In this document: positions 5,005 through 8,978 of the stretch, piece after piece
Layout of the letters: the number at the start of each line of letters is the position of its first letter
Numbering within the stretch: the stretch's first letter is position 1
Assembly (NCBI GenBank): GCA_900554465.1
Contig: USHF01000050.1
Location: forward strand, 1 to 8,978
Length of the DNA: 8,978 nucleotides
Direction: 5' to 3'
DNA from: an uncultured Collinsella sp.
Lineage (GTDB): Bacteria > Actinomycetota > Coriobacteriia > Coriobacteriales > Coriobacteriaceae
Translations under genes and position numbers: made by a program
The notes under the pieces: model-generated
The model's input: the letters and a program-made list of their open reading frames with translations, nothing else
What the model was told of the DNA's origin: nothing
The model's database searches: none

Positions 5005-6387
5005 GAGTTCCACGCTTTCGGCGCCGTTGATGGTCAGGTCACGCTCGTAGAAGGCGGTGAGGGCGCGGATGGCGTACATTACGTCGCGCACGCCGCCGGT
5101 CTCGTAGCTCGAGTGCATGGCAAGCTGCGGCAGGCCCACGTCCACGGCATGCATGCTCGCCTGCATATTGGACAGATTGCCCAGGGTAGAACCGCCGGCC
5201 ATATCGCTCTTGTTGGCAAAGGCCTGCGTGGGCACGTCGGCGTCATCGCAAATGGCCTGGAACACCGCGCGGCTAAAGGCGTCGGTGCAGTAGTGCTGGT
5301 TGGCGGCCTCCTTGATGACGATGCCGCCGTTAAGCACAACCTGGTTGCGGGCGTCGCACTTCTCGGCGTGGTTGGGGTGCACGGCATGCGCGTTGTCGCA
5401 GCTCACGAGCATCGAAGCGGCAAGTGCGCGGTGGTACGACTCGTCATCGAAGCCCAGCGACCCGTTGATGCGGCGCAGCGCGTCGGCCAAGAACGTCGAC
5501 ATGGCGCCCTGCTTGGTCTCGGAGCCAACCTCCTCGTTATCAAAGCAGCAAAAGATCGAAACGTCGTGCGCATTCTCGGCACCCAAAAATGCCTGCAGCG
5601 AGGTGTAGGCGCAGGCCAGGTCGTCGAGCTTGGGCGTCGAGATAAACTCGTCGGCCCAGCCCCAAATGCGTGCATCCTGACGATTGACCAGGAACAGGTC
5701 GCGACCCAAAATTTGCTCGGGCTCAACGTCCAGTTCGTCGGCGATCAGGGCGTCAAAATCTCCCTGCTTAAGGTCGCCGGCGCTGATGAGCGGGCACAGG
5801 TCGACAGCCCGGTTGGGCGCAAAGCCCTCGTTAACGCCACGATTCATATGGATGGCAAGGCTCGGGATAATGGCAACTTCGCGCTCGGTAGCGAGCAAGC
5901 GGCTCTCGATACGGTCGCCCTCGCGCACCAGCACGCGGCCCGCAAGTGCCAGCGGGCGATCGAACCAGGTGTAGTCGATCATGCCGCCGTAGGCCTCGGT
6001 GTTCAGGCGCAGCGTCTCGCCCGCGCCGTCGAGCTCGGGCACGGCCTTAACCTTAAACGTCGGCGAATCGCTGTGTGACGCCGTGAGTTGAAAATGATAG
6101 TCGCCGGCAACGCCGTCCTCGCCCCACGTAGCGGCCAGGTCTTCGCCCACCTTAAAGGCAACGACGCTCGAGGTGTTGCGCTGCGTGTAATAACGCCCGC
6201 CCGGCTCGATGTCCCACGCTGCGTTCTCGGGCAGGTAGGTAAAGCCCGCCTCGTCGAGTTCGGCCATAATGGTCGCTGCCGTATGGAACATGCTGGGGCA
6301 TGCCTCGATAAAGTCGATAAGGTCGTTGGAGGCCTCGATATCGTCGGCCGTCACGTGCACGCGCTCGATCGTTTCCTGATCCGTCAT
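5002..6387 (-). CDS. M18 family aminopeptidase
   Basis: A 461-residue cytosolic metallo-aminopeptidase of the M18 (ApeB / aspartyl aminopeptidase) family, releasing N-terminal residues from peptides. The two-metal site is complete: H105 (TASHSDSP), D255 (KLDDLA), catalytic E285 with E286 (DNEEVGS), D331 (SCDNAHAVHPNH) and H425 (MHSSYETGG). Family context such as EAYGGMI (131-137) and LAIHMNR (177-183) is also present. Length is usual for the family. The start is the ATG at 6387, with AAAGGGGAG just upstream; the frame stays open to an ATG at 6498, but that extra 37-residue part is unlike the family and lacks a good ribosome site. A possible -10 box, TATGCT, lies at 6427-6422. The stop codon sits in the arm of hairpin repeat B. 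The gene is divergent from the amidase gene. Confidence 0.95.
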   Translation of the reverse strand: MTDQETIERVHVTADDIEASNDLIDFIEACPSMFHTAATIMAELDEAGFTYLPENAAWDIEPGGRYYTQRNTSSVVAFKVGEDLAATWGEDGVAGDYHFQLTASHSDSPTFKVKAVPELDGAGETLRLNTEAYGGMIDYTWFDRPLALAGRVLVREGDRIESRLLATEREVAIIPSLAIHMNRGVNEGFAPNRAVDLCPLISAGDLKQGDFDALIADELDVEPEQILGRDLFLVNRQDARIWGWADEFISTPKLDDLACAYTSLQAFLGAENAHDVSIFCCFDNEEVGSETKQGAMSTFLADALRRINGSLGFDDESYHRALAASMLVSCDNAHAVHPNHAEKCDARNQVVLNGGIVIKEAANQHYCTDAFSRAVFQAICDDADVPTQAFANKSDMAGGSTLGNLSNMQASMHAVDVGLPQLAMHSSYETGGVRDVMYAIRALTAFYERDLTINGAESVEL

Positions 6388-6548
6388 GCTCTCCCCTTTC
6401 GCTGGGTTGATGGTCCCCTCCAGCATACCCCGCCACGCCAGCGCCGCACTCTTCATTCCGTGCTTAATTCCGCGCCGCTCACCAAGTTGAGCCATCATGC
6501 CCGCGCTCCTTTTGCGACAATTGCGCTAACAGGACGAGAGGAGCCGTC

Positions 6549-7634
6549 ATGAAGCCACGTAACATTGCCATCGCCTGCGGTGTCGCGGGTGTCGCCGTCG
6601 GCCTTGCCGCTGCCACCGGTATCGTTTATCACAAGCAAATCAAGTCCGCCGCGTCGCTCAAACGCTTGACCGGCTACGCGGATGGCTATGACCTGTACGC
6701 AATCGACATCGCCTACGACTACGATCTTGATCGCATCATCGCCGCCGGCGTACGCGACGACCAGGCCTACATCGATGCCGTGGTGGCGCAGGTGCTGCCC
6801 GGTGTGCCGGCACATGTCCAGGCGCCCCAGTTTGCCTGCAGCGCTTTTGTCGCCGTAGATGCCGAAGGCCGCGTGCGTACCGGTCGCAATTACGACTTTA
6901 AGGACGGCACCTCGGCGCTGCTGGTGCGCAATCACCCACGCGGCGGCTATGCCTCCATCGGGTTTGCCGCCCTTAACAACCTGGGCGATAACACTCCGCT
7001 TGACTCCGTCGCCGGACGCGCCGCCGCACTCATGGGCCCGTTTGCCCAGCTCGACGGCGTCAACGAATGTGGCGTGTCCATTGCCGTGCTCACCCTGGAT
7101 TCCAAACCCTGTGACCAGGACACGCAGCGCCCCGTCATCAATACCTCGCTCGCCATCCGTCTGGTGCTCGACCGTGCCGCCACCACGCAAGAAGCTGTCG
7201 ACCTGCTTTCCGCCTACGACATGCACGCCATGGCAGGACGCGATTACCACTTCTTTATAAACGACGCCGCCGGTGACGCGCGCGTAGTAGAGTGGGATCC
7301 GCGCGATCCGGACCGCGCTTTCAAAGCGACTCCTGTAACCCAGGTTACGAACTTCTACGCCTGCTATGGCGACGAAGTGCTGCCTAACCAAAAGAATGGC
7401 GAGCTAGGCCATGGTAAAGAGCGCGCCGCCGCAATCGCCGATGTCCTCGACGCCCATACCGGCGCCCAAGACGAGGCAGTCGCTTGGAAGGCCCTACGCG
7501 CTGCAGCGCAAGAGCCCAATCCGGAAGACATCACCAGCAACACGCAGTGGTCGGTCGTCTTTGACAACACCGAGCCTGCTGCCGCCATCACGCTGCGCCG
7601 CCACTGGGGCGACATCGACGCATTCGCACTGTAA
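6549..7634 (+). CDS. membrane-anchored choloylglycine-hydrolase-fold (linear amide C-N) hydrolase
   Basis: A 361-residue Ntn-type hydrolase that would cleave a non-peptide C-N amide bond. Relatives act on bile salts, penicillin V, N-acyl amino acids or acyl-homoserine lactones; the substrate here is unknown. Residues about 6-26 form one hydrophobic segment after MKPRN, fitting a signal anchor with the enzyme outside the cell. The candidate nucleophile is C97 (QFACSAF), followed by RNYDF (113-117) with the family Arg and Asp, GVNECGVSIAV (170-180, the NExG block), INTSLAIRLVLDRA (197-210), HFFINDAAGDARVVEW (234-249), N268 (VTNFY) and a C-terminal QWSVVFDN strand. The Cys is 97 residues in, so a propeptide must be cut off to free its amino group. 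GAGGAG lies 5 nt before the ATG. A terminator follows. Confidence 0.87.
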   Translation: MKPRNIAIACGVAGVAVGLAAATGIVYHKQIKSAASLKRLTGYADGYDLYAIDIAYDYDLDRIIAAGVRDDQAYIDAVVAQVLPGVPAHVQAPQFACSAFVAVDAEGRVRTGRNYDFKDGTSALLVRNHPRGGYASIGFAALNNLGDNTPLDSVAGRAAALMGPFAQLDGVNECGVSIAVLTLDSKPCDQDTQRPVINTSLAIRLVLDRAATTQEAVDLLSAYDMHAMAGRDYHFFINDAAGDARVVEWDPRDPDRAFKATPVTQVTNFYACYGDEVLPNQKNGELGHGKERAAAIADVLDAHTGAQDEAVAWKALRAAAQEPNPEDITSNTQWSVVFDNTEPAAAITLRRHWGDIDAFAL

Positions 7635-7637
7635 GGA

Positions 7638-7675
7638 GCCAGGCCCGTCGACTTTACGCTCGCCTGGCGTTGTTT
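7638..7675 (+). terminator. terminator after the amidase gene
   Basis: GCCAGGC (7638-7644) pairs with GCCTGGC (7662-7668), followed by GTTGTTT. The loop is 17 nt and the T-run is broken by a G, so it is a moderate intrinsic terminator starting 3 nt after the amidase stop. Confidence 0.65.
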
Positions 7676-7703
7676 ACATTTCTATACGCTTGAGCTAACA
7701 CGT

Positions 7704-7736
7704 TTTACCCCCGTATCAACAGTGTGCGGGGGTAAA
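7704..7736. promoter_or_regulatory. perfect inverted repeat upstream of the phosphofructokinase gene
   Basis: TTTACCCCCG (7704-7713) and CGGGGGTAAA (7727-7736) form a perfect 10-bp inverted repeat with a 13-nt spacer. A -10-like TATAAC lies at 7750-7755; with it, the right arm would cover the -35 region, as an operator would. If transcription instead starts further up (TTGAGC at 7690-7695 with TATCAA at 7714-7719), the repeat would overlap that promoter. No T-run follows on the plus strand, so it does not look like a terminator. Confidence 0.5.
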
Positions 7737-7774
7737 CTTATGCGCATGTTATAACTTGCCCGGAAGGATTCATC

Positions 7775-8854
7775 ATGCTTAGGATCGGTCTTCTTACCAG
7801 TGGCGGCGACTGTCAAGCGCTCAACGCCACCATGCGCGGCATTGTCAAAACGCTTATGACCAATAGCGAAGAGCCTATTGAGATCTATGGTTTTGAGGAC
7901 GGCTACCAGGGCCTTATCTACAGCAGGTTCCGCGTCATGACGCCCGCCGATTTTAGCGGCATCCTCACCCGCGGCGGCACCATCCTGGGCACGAGCCGCA
8001 CGCCGTTCAAGCGCCTGGACATTCCCGAGGCCGACGGCGTCGAGAAGGTGCCCGCAATGGTCCACACCTATCATAAGCTGCAGCTCGACTGCCTGTTTAT
8101 GCTGGGCGGTAACGGCTCCACCAAGACCGCCAACCGCCTGCGCGAAGAGGGCCTCAACGTTATCGCCCTGCCCAAGACCATCGATAACGACACCTGGGGC
8201 ACCGAGCTGACGTTTGGCTTTACGAGCGCCATCGACGTCGCCACCAAGTGCATCGACGACATCCACACCACTGCCTCGAGTCACGGCCGCGTGTTTGTCA
8301 TCGAGATCATGGGCCACAAGGTCGGTTGGATTCCGCTGTATGCCGGCGTCGCGGGCGGCGCGGACGTCATCCTGATTCCCGAGATCCCCTACGACATGGA
8401 TAACGTCATCAAGACCATCGAGCATCGCATGGAGACCGGCAGCCGCTTTACCATCGTAGCCGTCGCCGAGGGCGCCATCTCCAAGGAGGACGCGGCACTG
8501 TCCAAGAAGGAGTACAAGAAGAAGCTCGCCGAGCGCACGAGCCCGTCAATCGTGTACGACATCGCCAAGGAGATCGAGGCCAAGACCGGTCGCGAGACCC
8601 GCGTCGCCATCCCCGGTCACACGCAGCGCGGCGGCCAGCCCGACGCCCAGGACCGCATCTTTGCGACCCAGTGCGGCGTCGAGGCAGCACTGGGATGCCT
8701 GCGCGGCGAGTTTGGCTACATGATTGCCCTGCGCGACGGCAAGATGTGCCACATGCCGCTCGAGGATGTCGCCGGCAAGCTCAAGTACGTCGATCCCCAG
8801 AGCGACCTGGTGCGCGAAGCCAAGGCGTTGGGCATCAGCTTCGGCGACGAATAG
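7775..8854 (+). CDS. pfkA: 6-phosphofructokinase, group III-like; phosphoryl donor uncertain
   Basis: A 359-residue phosphofructokinase that phosphorylates fructose-6-phosphate in glycolysis, cytosolic. Motifs: GGDCQALNA (10-18), GTSRTPF (72-78), GGNGSTKTA (111-119), PKTIDNDTWGTE (133-144) with catalytic D137, EIMGHKVGW (177-185), AEGA with E232, and PGHTQRGG (280-287) with H282 and R285 for the sugar phosphate. Against E. coli PfkA, the Mg-binding Asp103 is Asn113, Gly104 is kept (G114, as in ATP enzymes), Gly124 is Lys134 (as in pyrophosphate enzymes and some actinobacterial ATP enzymes), and Arg171 of MGR appears as His180-region MGH. The donor, ATP or PPi, is therefore not settled. GGAAGGA (7762-7768) lies 6 nt before the ATG. 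It is a single gene with terminators or hairpins on both sides and no adjacent pyruvate kinase. Confidence 0.93.
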   Translation: MLRIGLLTSGGDCQALNATMRGIVKTLMTNSEEPIEIYGFEDGYQGLIYSRFRVMTPADFSGILTRGGTILGTSRTPFKRLDIPEADGVEKVPAMVHTYHKLQLDCLFMLGGNGSTKTANRLREEGLNVIALPKTIDNDTWGTELTFGFTSAIDVATKCIDDIHTTASSHGRVFVIEIMGHKVGWIPLYAGVAGGADVILIPEIPYDMDNVIKTIEHRMETGSRFTIVAVAEGAISKEDAALSKKEYKKKLAERTSPSIVYDIAKEIEAKTGRETRVAIPGHTQRGGQPDAQDRIFATQCGVEAALGCLRGEFGYMIALRDGKMCHMPLEDVAGKLKYVDPQSDLVREAKALGISFGDE

Positions 8855-8897
8855 CCTCGGCCGAAACTGCTCTCATCGGAGGCCCCAGGGCTTACCT

Positions 8898-8978
8898 CCC
8901 AAATCGCCCTCGGACATGTCAGGATCCCGCCGTGCGCTTCGCGCGGCGGGATCCTTCCGTCCTGCGGAAAGATTTGGG
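8898..8978. repeat. 8-bp inverted repeat bracketing the terminal hairpins
   Basis: CCCAAATC (8898-8905) is the exact inverse complement of GATTTGGG (8971-8978), the last 8 bases of the window. The two arms enclose both hairpins after the phosphofructokinase gene. Pairing may extend beyond the window edge, so the full extent is not visible. Confidence 0.45.
8921..8955 (+). terminator. strong hairpin after the phosphofructokinase gene
   Basis: AGGATCCCGCCG (8921-8932) pairs perfectly with CGGCGGGATCCT (8944-8955) over 12 bp with an 11-nt loop. It is followed by TCCGTCC, a poor T-run, and then by a small hairpin, TTCCG/CGGAA (8955-8959 with 8965-8969). It probably ends the phosphofructokinase transcript 66 nt past the stop. 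Confidence 0.7.

Noticed and set aside
5113..6078. 321-codon plus-strand open frame inside the M18 gene
   Set aside because: It is an antisense shadow: the minus-strand M18 frame holds every metal ligand, while this frame has no recognisable domain and no ribosome site.
6388..6498. 37-residue N-terminal extension of the M18 aminopeptidase
   Set aside because: It is not similar to the family N-terminus, and a purine-rich ribosome site sits directly before the ATG at 6387.
6549..6620. Lipobox (IAC at residues 8-10) making the amidase a lipoprotein
   Set aside because: The hydrophobic stretch before Cys10 is only four residues and most of the hydrophobic segment follows it, so a signal anchor fits better.
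6495..7391. 298-codon minus-strand open frame opposite the amidase gene
   Set aside because: It lies antisense to the Ntn amidase motifs and would overlap the M18 promoter region; composition is typical of a shadow frame.

Overview
The window is a piece of a high-GC, Gram-positive-like chromosome with ordinary housekeeping genes. The protein set suggests a gut Coriobacteriia organism, Collinsella-like: a SEC-C methionine aminopeptidase, an M18 aminopeptidase, a group-III-type phosphofructokinase, a choloylglycine-hydrolase-fold amidase and a RelB/DinJ-PIN pair. That taxonomic call is an inference from sequence flavour and is not proven. The first 26 bases are not genomic: they match the Illumina Nextera transposase adapter, so position 1 is an assembly edge and the first gene is cut by it.

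Layout, left to right: adapter (1-26); a minus-strand alpha/beta hydrolase missing its C-terminus (27-676); a plus-strand radical SAM Fe-S protein (902-1678); a SEC-C-tagged methionine aminopeptidase (1734-2621) closed by a strong terminator; a 41-nt hairpin repeat (copy A); a D-2-hydroxyacid dehydrogenase (2752-3687); a non-coding stretch with inverted and direct repeats (3688-3918); a minus-strand antitoxin/PIN-toxin operon (3919-4786) with a readable promoter and iterated upstream motifs; a minus-strand terminator; hairpin repeat copy B, which overlaps the stop codon of a minus-strand M18 aminopeptidase (5002-6387); a divergent plus-strand membrane-anchored Ntn-type amidase (6549-7634) with its terminator; an inverted repeat; a phosphofructokinase gene (7775-8854); and a hairpin-rich 3' end.

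Most genes look like single-gene transcription units, with terminators between neighbours. The only clear operon is the toxin-antitoxin pair, whose genes overlap by 8 nt. Functional themes are protein and peptide turnover (methionine removal, M18 peptidase, amidase) and central carbon metabolism (phosphofructokinase, hydroxyacid dehydrogenase).

I see no phage, CRISPR, insertion-sequence, tRNA or rRNA genes and no convincing new multi-gene system. The observations most worth checking are the two copies of the hairpin repeat, whose only two core differences compensate each other in the stem; the nested-stem element at 3729-3826; the toxin-antitoxin control region; the inverted repeat before the phosphofructokinase gene; and the unusual active-site residues of that enzyme.
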